From Pyrrhosoma nymphula (Eukaryota > Arthropoda > Insecta > Odonata > Coenagrionidae): DNA of 64,000 nucleotides. The stretch covers positions 45,831,164-45,895,163 of the forward strand of contig OY754337.1 of NCBI GenBank assembly GCA_963573305.1, given 5' to 3'. Below, one piece after another: positions 35,335-46,409 of the stretch. The translations under genes were made by a program, and so were the position numbers. The notes beneath the pieces were generated by a model, which saw only the letters and a list, made by a program, of their open reading frames with translations, was not told the origin of the DNA and did no database searches. The number at the start of each line of letters is the position of its first letter. The first letter of the stretch is position 1.

Positions 35335-38300
35335 GCCTGAATTAATTTTCCAATGGTGGTGAATTTTATGTAGAACGAAGTTGAAAAAATTTGTAAGACT
35401 ACAGGTAAGGCTAATTTATCGTTAGGGTCGTGATAATGTGTGTAAATTCCACCGTTTGTATTAGTTAATAAGTTTTTCGTTTTATTTCTCCCCTTTAACC
35501 TTGGTAGGTTTGAATAATAGGATGTGGAACTAAATGGTGTAATGGATGTAAATAAAGTAAAATTTTAATTACAAAAGTGTTTTTTGCACTTGAAACTTTA
35601 ATTTGAACTTTACATTTTAGGAACAACTTGGATTTGTTTTTTTTTTGCATTTTAATATATTTCATTCCTCACTTGAGTTGATTTTTAATTTTTCAAAATT
35701 TAAAATAAGAGTCTAGTATTAAACAAAACAAACAAATAATAACTTTTTCTGTGGTAATTAATATGATACATATCTTTTTTGTAGCAACCAAAACTTTGAT
35801 TCAAGTCTTTTTACTTGCATCTATAAATATTAAAAAGTTTTATATTCGAGAGATAAGTTCCAGTAGAGATTTTGTAATGTGAACGGCATTCAACTTCGCT
35901 AAAAGTCGCAGGGCTTTAAGTTCCAGTAGGCTCATTTGAGTTCCAGCAAGCGTAATCAGCAAATGCTAATGATGGCCACACGTCTCTCAGCATTCAGGTT
36001 CTTTAGCGCACGTTTCTACGTCCACTGGACGTGACCAGCTCTAATTTCGTTGGATTTATTCCACAGAACCTCCCCACGTTATGTGATACAGAACTGTTGA
36101 TTGCTGTCTGCAATGCAAATGAGAGAATATCTCCTGCGCATATGCGTATAGGATAAGATGACAGTATTCCGCATGCTAAACACGAAGTGACCTCCACTTT
36201 TGAAGGTTGAATTTGAATGTGTACCCCACTTTCTGCAATTATGCCGTTCTATACCTACGCTGAAATCTGAGTTTCGAAGTTTTTTGTACAGCTGGCCATT
36301 TCTTAAAGCCCGTTAAGTGTTGTGGTTTTTCAGAATATAATTGATCACAGTATGTTTTTTTGTATTATTGGTCACTATTTTAAAAATCAATTTCCACATT
36401 AACTTAGGAGTAAAATACAAAATATAGTGCCTGTATGACAAAATTAGACTGGCTTGAAGTATTAAAGGGAATGTTATTCATTAATTCATTTCGACTCTTT
36501 TCGGTTACGTGAGTGTTTGATGAATATTCCAAATAATCGGTGTACGAGGTAAAAAATACAAGTTAGAGAGACAAATAAGTAGGTTAGGTAGCAAAACATG
36601 CTGTAAGGGGTGAAGTTACTTCATAAAACTTTTATTTATTTTTAATTTTATTAAAAACTAACTAAAAGGTGGTAAAAGCTTTGAAAAGGTGGCTTGGGAG
36701 GATGTCTTTTTTTAAGCCCAAGTTTTATGCGTAGAATTGTGTGGCTCTGTATCTGACACTTGTTTAATTCTGATTTACCACCCAGAATCTTGCTCAACCT
36801 TGCTCAAGCTTCATCATCAAATGTTGAAATATCTTTTTCGTCGCATAATATTCATTGAAAAATGTGTCGTGGTTAGTATAAGCTACATTTCCCCACGATT
36901 ATACAGCATTGGGTCAAACACGCTTCATCCGGTTGCGTAAAAACCCATTATAATTAGCGTAACTTGTCGCCGAACTTTATAGTGGTAAGTGACTTCAGTT
37001 TTAGTAGTTTTAGTTTATGGCGTTTGGATCAAATTTACGAAAGAGAAGGCAAACGCAGAAGTGTTAGGCATTTCAGGGGAGGAAAGGTATAACTGAGGGA
37101 ATAAATGAATAGAAAGTGAGTTTGGAGATGATGGAGAATGAATACAAAAGTAACAGGGCGGTGCAAAGGACAGGCATTTTTAACGTGATCAAATTAGTCT
37201 TTTAAAAGGCGCAGAACGACAGACAGACTGACGGACAAGCATAAGTGAATTACTGATGCATATTTGTTTTCCCTATGCCATTTTTGGACTTCTTTCTAAC
37301 GAACGGATACCCTTGTATTCTTACTCTAGAGACTAACATGATTCCTTAATCATATTTCTTTCCAGAAAACTCTCATTTTATATATTTACCCACTTGCTTT
37401 TCTTGACTCTACATTAACTAGTTAGGGGACTTTCAAGACATTGCAAGAGCGGGAAAAATGAATTTACTCTTTTCACTTGTGTAAGTACATCAATAAAATA
37501 GTGAAAGTTACTACATGAGTTTGAAATGGACACCTTCCAAGCAAATAGCGTACAGCAGTAAATATTTTCCTTACTTAGTGTATCCGCATAAGTCCGTTGC
37601 TTTATTAAAGTGTGAAAATAGGTATAATGCTAATTATAAGAATTAATTTTGAAAGAAGCGTATGTTAGAAACCTGTATTTTGCTAATAAATACCTAAGAG
37701 CTAAAGGAAGGCCGTTAAAGTAGGATCGTTTACACTCATATAAAAACAATTCTCCTGTACGTGCCCATCCTTCACTTATTTCCGTCGTCAAAAGTTCAAT
37801 ATTTTACGTTACAGCCAATATTAATTTTGGAAACAAGGACATAAACCTGTACTTCCGAGTCAAGGCGATATGAAAATGAAATTCGATTGTCACGTACGCA
37901 TTTTCGAGTTCATCAATTTGCAGCTCTTCCGAATTTATCGTTCATATTCCTTTTAAGTTTTGAAATACTTTTCGTCAAAGCTCAAGGGCCAAAATCGATC
38001 TACAATACGGTGTACTTTCATCGCAAAAGCAATATGGCATGCATGAACTTCCTCGTCGATACGATAAGATAAAACCCGCGTCGTCTAACCGCCGTGAAGA
38101 GGAGACTGCCTCGCTCTCAGTAGGTAGTTTAGGGGTTTTTTTCTTCGGAGATGCGTACGAGGCTGCTTCCTTCCAAGGCATCACCCCCCTCCTCTTCACC
38201 GAACTCCCAAATATTGATTCGCTTCGCGTGCCATTCTCCAGACGACGAGCGGGTCGCTGGGTAATGGATTGTATGCATGCGTCCTCATCTCAGATTCCGC

Positions 38301-40225
38301 TTTCATCTCCCCAGTTTCCGATGGCTGTATTTCGCGGGATACCGCGGCAATAGCGGGAATGTCATGGCTCCGGAGACACGCGGTATGGCTTGCCATTTCC
38401 TCGGAGGGAATATTCTTCGAGAATGTGAAGCTTACTCGGGCTGCTATTCTTTGAAAGAAGCGTCGAGGGAATCATGTTCGGATTCGTCAGACACTCCCCG
38501 AAAGGAAGCATCCTCAAAGAAGCACGTGGCTCATGGTACATACATACTTGCGTTTCACTTATTGTTGAATATTGTCGCAGAGATAACAGTTGATTCCGTT
38601 TCCTCGTTCCATTTTTCAACCTCTCCAATGTTCAGGGTCACATGGAAAGGATATTCATGGGATAATAGGAGGTATAAGGCACATTTATTGTAGCTAAAAC
38701 TAATTAGAACTACAGGATTGGACCGAAAGTTCAAGTTTTTAGTTTTCCAAAAGATCCTTAGTTGGCGAGCAAGTGGATGCGGGCGATTAGTATAGACAAT
38801 TTAACCCCTACGAAAAACAGTAACCCCTACGAAAAAACCCTGCCTCGCTGTAATTATTTGGATGTAATTTCTAGGTAGATGTGGCTTTGGAATGTTGATG
38901 AACGACTCCAGTACTGAAAGTGGCTTACTAAACGGCTTGTGTTTAAAATATTTGAAAACGTACAACGCCTGCAATTCTTAGAATATGATTTTATAATATT
39001 TTACTCTTTATCAACAACTTTCCGTGATTAAGGGCTCACCAAATGACAACCCAGTAATGTGCCTTGACATTCCGCAGAGTTGCAACGAAATATTGAAGTA
39101 ACCTGCTATGCATTATGGGCATGGAAACAAGAGAAATGATTTTTCTGAAGATCCAAAGAATTATTTTTACTCCCTTCATTGTCATGGCCAAACTTTTAAG
39201 AAGAGATAAAGATTTCCTCCGGCTTCTTTTCAGCAAAAAATGGTCAAACTATTTCCTCCAATTCTGTAAATTGAGTCTTTTAAATCCATTTTAGTTTATT
39301 AAAAAATCTTCCCTTCCTTTGAACTCGTAGTTTTAAAAATATTGTTTTATGCTCCTTGGTATATTCAATGTCCTAGTGGCCCCGCCAGATTCTATTGTAC
39401 CAGCCTCTTATAATTTTTAGTTTAAAATTAACGGATGCCATCAAAATTAAAATTAAGTCCAAAATTCATAGTATATAAGCATAGTATCGTCATCCATTTT
39501 CAGCGATATTTCTCTGTACCAGCGTAAAATTCACCCGCAACAAATGTTTCTTGTGAGTATTCATTGGCTCATGGCACTCGTCAATGACTTGTGTCCGCCT
39601 GAAGCAACGGTTCCCGATTTAAAGTCCAAATGATAAGACGCGCTTCAATGGTTTAGCAGCCTTTAATCTGTCATCTACGTGAAGGGAAGAAATCCAGTTC
39701 CAGAAATTCTGCGTCCCGTTCAATATAATCTGTGAGGTCGGAGAAAAAGGAAAAGAGGATCTGATGTGTTGTTTAGGTTCATCCCTTGGCCGGAAGCGCA
39801 GGCACCACATAGCCCTGGGTTGAAAAGCGATAACAAGTATAAAATTGGAGACTTCCCTTATATTTTTTGCCTTATTTTGGTCTCGGCGTGAATCACGTGG
39901 GTATATAGGACGATTTGGCGCTGCTGTGCGACGTTCTCGTCAATTTTTCCTAATCTGCTCCGCACAAGAGACATATCCGACCCCAATTTTCCCTAAACTC
40001 GGATGTATTGGAAGACGAGGCTTTTTTTCGGTTGCTACGACATCAATTTCAGTCTTTCACAGAAAAGGCGTGCGGTGTTAATGGCTGCATTTATATTTTT
40101 AGTAACTTGTATTGATGTACTCTTATCTTACCTGTGCACGAGTATGGTGTACCTATCATCAGTTTGTAAATTCAGTGTAGTACTTATAACAGTTATTGGA
40201 GCAGCTTTCGGACGTCCCTCCGCGT
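35335..40225. other. Long stretch without a supported gene
   Basis: I searched for upstream exons of the 34.96-35.2 kb exon and found none. A GC-richer pocket at about 38050-38540 has overlapping frames on both strands (38039-38693 plus, 38196-38628 minus) without domain motifs. The rest is AT-rich. Confidence 0.4.
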
Positions 40226-40230
40226 GATGT

Positions 40231-40285
40231 CTATTGTTGACAACAGTTTCTCTAGCCATCCTGATGGCGTCTTCAGGTCTGAAAT
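40231..40285 (-). ncRNA. Weak hammerhead-like motif
   Basis: On the minus strand, CTGAAGA (40276-40270) is followed by GCCAT-CAGG-ATGGC, a perfect 5-bp stem, then a 4-nt offset and GAAAC, then GTTGTCAAC, a small palindrome containing GTC. Position 7 of the hammerhead core is variable, so CTGAAGA is acceptable, but the extra bases before GAAAC break the standard spacing. It may be a decayed Penelope-type repeat end, or chance. Confidence 0.2.
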
Positions 40286-40768
40286 TTATAATAGTGATAT
40301 CATGGTTTAAAACGCAAGGATTTTTTTACTTTTCTCATATATCTAAACCAAATCTATTGTTATATAAAATATGCTATGTCGTATGTATTTCTTAGGTTAC
40401 TGGAGTGAACAAATGTAGTTATTTTATGAACTAGAAATCTAATGCTTCAAAATTTTAAAGTTTTAATCTCATTTTTTGTTAACAATAAATCATTGAAGAG
40501 AATAAAAATAATAAGGGTGGATATTTGGAATATTATTTAAATACGAAAATATTGCACCTGTATTTTAAGAAGTGCATTTATCCCTTCAAAAGTATTTTAT
40601 TCTACTGCATAACTCATTCCCATTTATCCCTTTCCCTTTTATCTATTGCTTCTCCTCAAGCTCGTGAGTATCGATAAACGTTAGCAGGTACATAATGTGC
40701 GCATTATTTATCCAGTCTTTACCGATGCAATTTGGCTTTATAATGGCTTTATTTAAACTTTCACGAAA

Positions 40769-40918
40769 TTTTTATGGTAAGTTTCTTTTGGGTTTCTGCG
40801 ATTAAATTATATTTTTTAGCAACAGTTTCGCCGTGCTATTCTGCCGGCTTCGCCAGGCAAAACTGTTGCTAAATAAGTATAGTTTAATCCCAGAAATCCA
40901 AAATAAACTTACCAAAAT
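40769..40918. repeat. 150-bp hairpin element with 65-bp arms
   Basis: The left arm (about 40769-40836) reads TATGGTAAGTTTCTTTTGGG, then TTTCTG-GATTAAA and TTTAGCAACAGTTT. The right arm (about 40856-40918) is its reverse complement at roughly 85-88%. The loop holds GCCGTGCTATTCTGCCGGC. It is like a short foldback MITE, somewhat decayed. The small plus frame across it is a by-product. Confidence 0.85.
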
Positions 40919-40919
40919 T

Positions 40920-43740
40920 AATATGAACTGCGAAAATCTACGAAAAAAGTATCACCTCAGTCCTTTGCATTTATATGGTAGCGAAATAGTTTTCAGCTTG
41001 CTTTGTATATCTTTTTAGTGATTTTTGCAATTTCTTATTTTCTTGAAGTATTTTTTTAACTTGGAGCTCTGTTATCTCTTATCAAAATCTTACTTTTGAC
41101 AATTACTTACATATTTGTCAAAAACGTTCATAAACATTTATCTTAAGACTTTAGCTTGGAATACTTTGGCCGACATCTTCCATTCATGTCAATCGTCTCG
41201 CTTATCAATATCGCAGATAATGTTTTTTTTTTCCTTTTAATCAAATAAAGCAAATTTCCGCAAGAAAAATGTATGTATTTCCATTTCTTTCTCATGATTT
41301 TAGTGGTAACACGTGTCTGATTACTTGTCAAGAGAGAGAGTAGATATCTGTGTTTGCATGTTTTTATGTGTAATAGTTATATAACTATAATGCGGTTCTG
41401 CAAAATATAATTGGTACCATTGAAATATCTCCGATGGAATCTAGAAAGTTTGTCTTTTTCATTACTGGCATAAAAAATATTAAATGAAAAAAAACATCCA
41501 TTGTTGGTTTAATTTGCATTCCAGTTTTAGCCAGAAGAGATATTTATTGGTTCAGCTTTAATGTTACTAAGTTTAGCATGCTATAATAAGAATACTGGAC
41601 ATTGGCTGCTTGAGAAATAATAAGCTTCGTTTGCAATTATAGTACCCTCCTGATTCATATTTTAATTTTATCTCAAAGAATGCAGAACGACCAATGTAAG
41701 AAATTTTGGTGATTTTACAACCCTCATTATACGTCTACGTCTTATTTTACCAGGTAATAATGAGTTCCTTTGCTTAAGTTCATTTTAGGCTAACGATGTC
41801 TGTGACCCTTTGTACGTAGTCTTAGGAAACTCTACTCCTTTTCATTATTTTGCAATTATAATAGCAATAAGACTTCACAAAGGCTTTTGAGTAGAGTATG
41901 GTAAAATTACCAGTTGATTAGGAAGAAAATATGTTGATGAATAGGTTAACGAACTCCTAACAAATTAGCCAAAAGATTAATGCCCTTGTGGGCTGTAGCG
42001 AAGTCAACATTTCGCTGTAGTCTTCACATGATCTATTGCATGAATTATGCAATTAACCCTTTACAGCATACATACATAGCGTTGGAAAAATTTTAATAAA
42101 TGAATTTTGCCCAATTAGTTTCAATTTTTGACTTCAAAATTTAGTTTTCAGGAAGCAGTCGATAACCTTTAATACCAAATCAAAGCTGTGTTGTAAAACA
42201 AAGCAAATGTTCACAACAATAAACAAAACAAATAATAAAAATTGAAATATAAGCGCGGTTTATAATAATAATAAATTTTAAAGTAACAAGAATGAATTTA
42301 AGGGGATAAAAATATTTTTTTTTTAAACCGATCATACGTTACAAATACAAAAATATTTAAATACAAGATAAAAATTTTCTTAAAGCTAAAGTGCTTTATA
42401 TACTTGTGAAATATTATGAGAGCCAAAAACCATTGAGTTGTTGGCATTTTTAATTGCTATTCACCCATTACCATCCTTGGTAGCAAAATTCCATCGATTT
42501 GTATTTCCTATGCTCAGAGGCAGGCATCAATCATAAATCGCATTCCTGACTTAGATAGGCAATATATCTTTGGGATAAAAGGGAGTTTTGGCTTTTAGCG
42601 TATCCCGTTTCTCTTTCGGTGACTTTCTCCTGGATTACACCCACTTGGAATATATTCACCCGTGCTGTGGTTGAGTGTTTGATTTTGAGTTTGATGTGCC
42701 TTTGGAAGAGAGCGATGTGACGCCGACGTCACGACTTAAGGATTTGGATAACTCTTGCGGAAAGACGAACCGCTCGTCCCATGATGGCTCTGATCAAGGG
42801 TCCGTGTATCCTTGCACGAGTCCCTTCTGTGATTTTCGACCGTCAAAACTTGAGCTTCTCCGAGTGACGTAGAAATACACCCGTCTTTTATTTTAATCAA
42901 GATCGGATATTTGAGTGGAAGGTAGCTAAAATTCACTCTATTTTTGTTTAAAAAGGAATAATATTGAGGGAAAAATTGTTGCCGTCGAAAACGTCTCGGC
43001 TTGAGAAATTAAGTGAAAAAATATCTATTCGGTTCCTTTATTTTAGGGACTACGGAAACTACCCCAACAGAGTGGACGTTGAGACTCCAAACCTGTTTCC
43101 TGAGCTTTCCACAAAAGTTTCTGGTCAGTCGTTTATTAGGTGATCTGGCTCAACTTTTGCCTTGATTGTCGCTCGCGATCAATAATTGCCGTTTATGAAA
43201 CTTTGAGAAGTTATGGGTACTTGAAGGTTAGTTCAAAATCGACCGTTTCAGAAATGGCAATCTCCTCGAGTATGTCTTCTAATGTTTACAGCTGAGTTAC
43301 ACTCGAGTAATAAGCTTTCAAATTTTATTTGGAAGTTAAACAAGTTTATCCTATAAACTCTTGATTCAAAGACAATTAGACTATGATTATCAATTATACT
43401 AACCGATATGATGCAACATAACAACATTTGCTGTTGAAACTGAATACTGTAAAGTGCAGCGTCATATGATCAAGAGATTTTAACCTATTTTAACTGTTGT
43501 GCATTTTATAATGTGAACAATACTATCAGCCGATTTGATGAACAATTTGTTTGTACCGTCTACTAACTAGCTACTCATTCTTCCTGTTATCTTTACTCGA
43601 GGCATGCACTTTTGCTCATAATTAATAATTTCTTCAAGGTTTTAAGTGCCTCTGCATGATAAACTCCTTTATTGTTCTAACGTTTGACTTAATCTATTTA
43701 GTGAAGAATTATACTGGTTTGTGTGCAGAAAAGAGAGTGA
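40920..43740. other. No gene seen
   Basis: Mostly AT-rich. The 65-residue plus frame at 42675-42872 starts at GTG, has mixed composition and contains no known motif. Confidence 0.45.
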
Positions 43741-43744
43741 GCTG

Positions 43745-43835
43745 CAGGTTTAAGAGGAAGGGGTAGACCGCAAAAGTCTTGGATGTACATAAAGCAAGAG
43801 GCCTTGAAGAATGGCCTTAAAAACAAAATGCATGA
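43745..43835 (+). pseudogene. Possible short retroelement tail (GRGRPQKSW)
   Basis: The plus strand reads GRGRPQKSWMYIKQEALKNG and then NKMHECE before a stop. The 'RGRP-K-W---I--AL---GL' pattern resembles the end of many non-LTR RT proteins. The match is short, and the next frame belongs to a piggyBac-like relic, so it may be chance or a nested scrap. Confidence 0.25.
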
Positions 43836-43879
43836 ATGTGAGTAAAGCAAATGAGGTTTGCAAGAAAAGAGCTGTATGG

Positions 43880-44372
43880 GAGAAAATATTAAAGAAGATC
43901 AGTTTTCTAGGCCTAAAACCAAGAGATAAAAGCTGGTGGCCCATTTTCACGTGGATACATGATGCACAGCGCATGTTTGTAGATTAAGATGTCGGGAAGA
44001 GGTATTACCCAGCTGGAGTTCCGACTAGCAGTAGTGCAGACATACTTGGAGAGATTCAAGGATCCCCCAAAATCTGAAGGAAGTGCAACGGCACTATGAG
44101 GCAGTGAAACTGCAATGACGTAATTTAATCATCATCAGATGATGTGCTAATATTTAAAATACTGTATTGTTGTTGTTTTTGGCCGATCTTCCTTTGTGTC
44201 TCTGATGAAATAAGGTACGATAGGGACAACTACTTGACAAAATCCACCACACGGCGCGGCGGCGGAGGTGTGTCCATGAAAATTGTGCCAGAAGGACATT
44301 ACGAAGTGCGCAAAATATAATGCAGCATTGAGTTTTTTGCACCATTCAAGCATGGCAATGATTGAGTGAAGC
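43880..44372 (+). pseudogene. C-terminal relic of a piggyBac-like (PGBD) transposase
   Basis: Pieces in three frames follow the PGBD C-terminal order. They are LGLKPRDKSWWPIFTWIHDA (about 43908-43970), GITQLEFRLAVVQTYLERF then KDPPKSEG (about 44000-44085), VSDEIRYDRDNYLTKSTTRR (about 44195-44255), and RRRCVHENC with CQKDITKCAKYNAAL (about 44250-44330). The last piece corresponds to the Cys-rich finger that closes PGBD proteins and helps bind transposon ends. The 'KWWWPLFTW-ID-A', 'LS-LEFRR-VA-T-L' and 'EIRYDG-DH' patterns are family knowledge. Frameshifts and stops separate the pieces, so it is dead. The DDD catalytic region is not found upstream. Confidence 0.7.
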
Positions 44373-44536
44373 CTCGAAAAAAATCCCTTCTTTGTCTTCA
44401 TTATTTAGGACAATTTTAAATTTCATTTTAATAAAATTAATAAATTTTCTTGAATATTAGGACAATAATATAACAAATACTTTTTGGAATTTAATGATAT
44501 TTTACGCTAAAAAAAATATACTCAAGTGATAAAATG

Positions 44537-44847
44537 CCCTCTTAGTGCCTCGGGCCGATTTCTCGGCTTTAGATTCTCGGACGAGAAGTGCCGCGGGTCG
44601 ATATATCGGCTTTGTCGAAAATATACTGCTTATTTTTACAATACTGCAGTAATTAGGTGCAGAGTTCAAGTGGTTTATAAATGGTACAAACATGAAATAT
44701 TGCCTTTTTGGTAAAATATAAAAACTGTTGATTGAAATATTCAAAAATGGCTTCTCAATATTCATCTTTTGCTAAGGTGTTATATTTTACTTAAATACCA
44801 TTGGCATTTCTCGCTGGTACCGCTGAGAGTAGGCGGCACTAAGAGGG
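44537..44847. mobile_element. 311-bp MITE-like element with 13-bp TIRs
   Basis: CCCTCTTAGTGCC at 44537-44549 is exactly inverted as GGCACTAAGAGGG at 44835-44847. Just inside the left end, a 27-bp unit occurs twice in direct orientation (44544-44570 and 44587-44613), each reading AGTGCC-CGGG-CGAT-T-TCGGC and differing at about five positions. Ends beginning CCC are common in piggyBac-like elements, and a piggyBac-like relic lies 165 bp to the left. However, no TTAA duplication is seen at the ends, so class is unproven. Confidence 0.65.
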
Positions 44848-45359
44848 ATACTGATTTTTTCAACAGCTTCATGTGAATTCCAGGAGATTCTTTGAAACTT
44901 CAATTTTATACCCCCAATCACGATACCGTTTGGTACTAGGCTATATCTCCATAACTACGTGTGTTATATTATAAATAAAACAGTTGAACCTAATAGCTAA
45001 AACAATAATGGATTTCAAAATATAAGTTAACCACTGAGTTTTATAAATGTTTTTCCAGGCGTTACTGGATTAAGCTCAGTTGACTTTACTTACCCCGAAA
45101 GACAACAACGTGATGGATATGTTACGCATGTCTTGGCATATATCATTTCACCAATATGCTGACGCAAATACTCTTTAGCTTTTCCCGGATTATGCCTCGG
45201 AAAAACGCGGTGTTTTCTCTTATGCATCAACGTGCCTATTAAATTAAGTCCTATGATCCGTAATATCTTTTACTTTCCCGCTCATGCGCTCGGAGCCAGC
45301 GTTTGATAACCCTTTAAACTTCCAACTCCCACTGAACGTATTTTAGCCCTAACCAACGC

Positions 45360-45860
45360 CTCCCCGTATTCTCCTCTTACCGAATTCGTCGCACGGGAAT
45401 TAACGGGTGGCAGGATTAGAGGGAGGTTCGGGAGGACTGAGTCAGGCCTTGGCTAGAGATCAGAGCGGGGGGTGGGGGTCACCGTGTGCCCCTATTTTCC
45501 GATAACGAGCGAGGCCTTAAGACATAAACCGCGTCTCCACCCTACTCGTGCTTCCCCTTCGTGTGAGGGAGCGCCGGGGCCTTTGTGGAGCTGGAGAGGA
45601 GAGGTGACTTGGGAGGTGGGGGTGCCTTAGGGACGCTCACAAGGACTACCCAAAAGTCCCGACGACGCCTATTCCCGCTTTGGCGAAGCATCTTCACGCC
45701 GACCGCCCTAACATGCGATATCCCTTACTCTCCCATTTCCGTCTGAGATCAAGGAAGGTAAATACCGTGATGATTAATCCCAAAGAGGATTGGAGTTGGA
45801 AGGGCCAAGGTCTTCGGCTTCGCAGTGCGAAATCTGACGTCATCTTGCTGGTTGGTCGTA
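45360..45860 (+). other. CpG-rich pocket with a splice donor, candidate promoter or first exon
   Basis: This 500-bp stretch is the most GC- and CpG-rich of the window, with G-rich runs near 45465-45480 and 45610-45630. It is followed at about 45757 by AAGGAAG|GTAAATA, a plausible plus-strand donor. Upstream ATG-initiated frames are short (for example 45680-45874 plus, 64 aa, no domain). I infer a possible 5' exon or promoter of a gene lying to the right, but no downstream exon was recognised within the window. Confidence 0.3.
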
Positions 45861-45949
45861 TACATTTATTGTAGCAAATATCTGGTTATCCGTCCTTTGT
45901 ACGGGCCTCCGTAATTTTGTTAAATGGTGGTGGATGACAGATTGAGAAA

Positions 45950-46405
45950 GCTAAAAACCATCTCACAGAAAACAACGAAATATGTTTCATCAAATCCGTC
46001 AACCGGTTTTCCAGTGAGAAACGTAAAGATTCATTTTAATCGGTTAATTACGTAATAAGGTAACTAAAAAAGCACTGTTTTGGCGCCTCAGGGCCTATCA
46101 GGGCCCCAACCTTACTTCCGACCATTAAGATCATATTTTGTCCTCATAAGTTTAGTGCGTATACCTCTAAGAGGGGGAAAATTTCTTTTCTAGGGATATT
46201 TAACCGTCAACAAAGGGCCCACTTTAGGGCCATTGGGGCCTTTGGGGCCCCTGAGGTCTCTTTTATATAGCTTATTGCCGTCCTAATGCACTCAAATACC
46301 CAGGTGAAAAACTTCAAAATAATCCGTCAACTAGTTTTCCCGTGAAAAGTAGACTGCGTAACATTCAGAAAAAGTGTTATATTTTATTAAGATAGATTAT
46401 CCCTT
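45950..46405 (+). repeat. Probable retroelement 3'UTR debris with internal direct repeats and GGCC blocks
   Basis: AATCCGTCAACCGGTTTTCC (about 45995) recurs as AATCCGTCAACTAGTTTTCC (about 46320). Blocks rich in GGGCC/GGCCC at 46083-46105 and 46213-46252 end in roughly complementary CCTCAGGGC and GGGGCCCCTGAGG. The right end, AGTGTTATATTTTATTAAGA then TAGAT, resembles the 'tATAATATTAGTAtAGAT' close seen in RTE/CR1-type 3' ends, where a 'CCGTCAAGCCGTTTTC' phrase is also common. No RT coding sequence is adjacent. Assignment rests on resemblance from memory. Confidence 0.4.
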
Positions 46406-46409
46406 CCAT

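Noticed and set aside
38039..38693. Several overlapping frames on both strands in a GC-richer pocket
   Set aside because: GC-rich DNA has fewer stops in all frames, which explains coincident sense and antisense frames. No domain found.
42675..42872. 65-residue plus frame with acidic, Ser-rich composition
   Set aside because: It lacks an ATG start, has no motif, and has no convincing splice sites around it.
43745..44110. Reading the whole region as one non-LTR tail
   Set aside because: Only the first 90 bp resembles such a tail. The following pieces fit the piggyBac C-terminus far better.
44147..44401. Two minus-strand frames of 84 and 63 residues
   Set aside because: Shadows of the plus-strand piggyBac-like C-terminal relic, which has family motifs while these do not.
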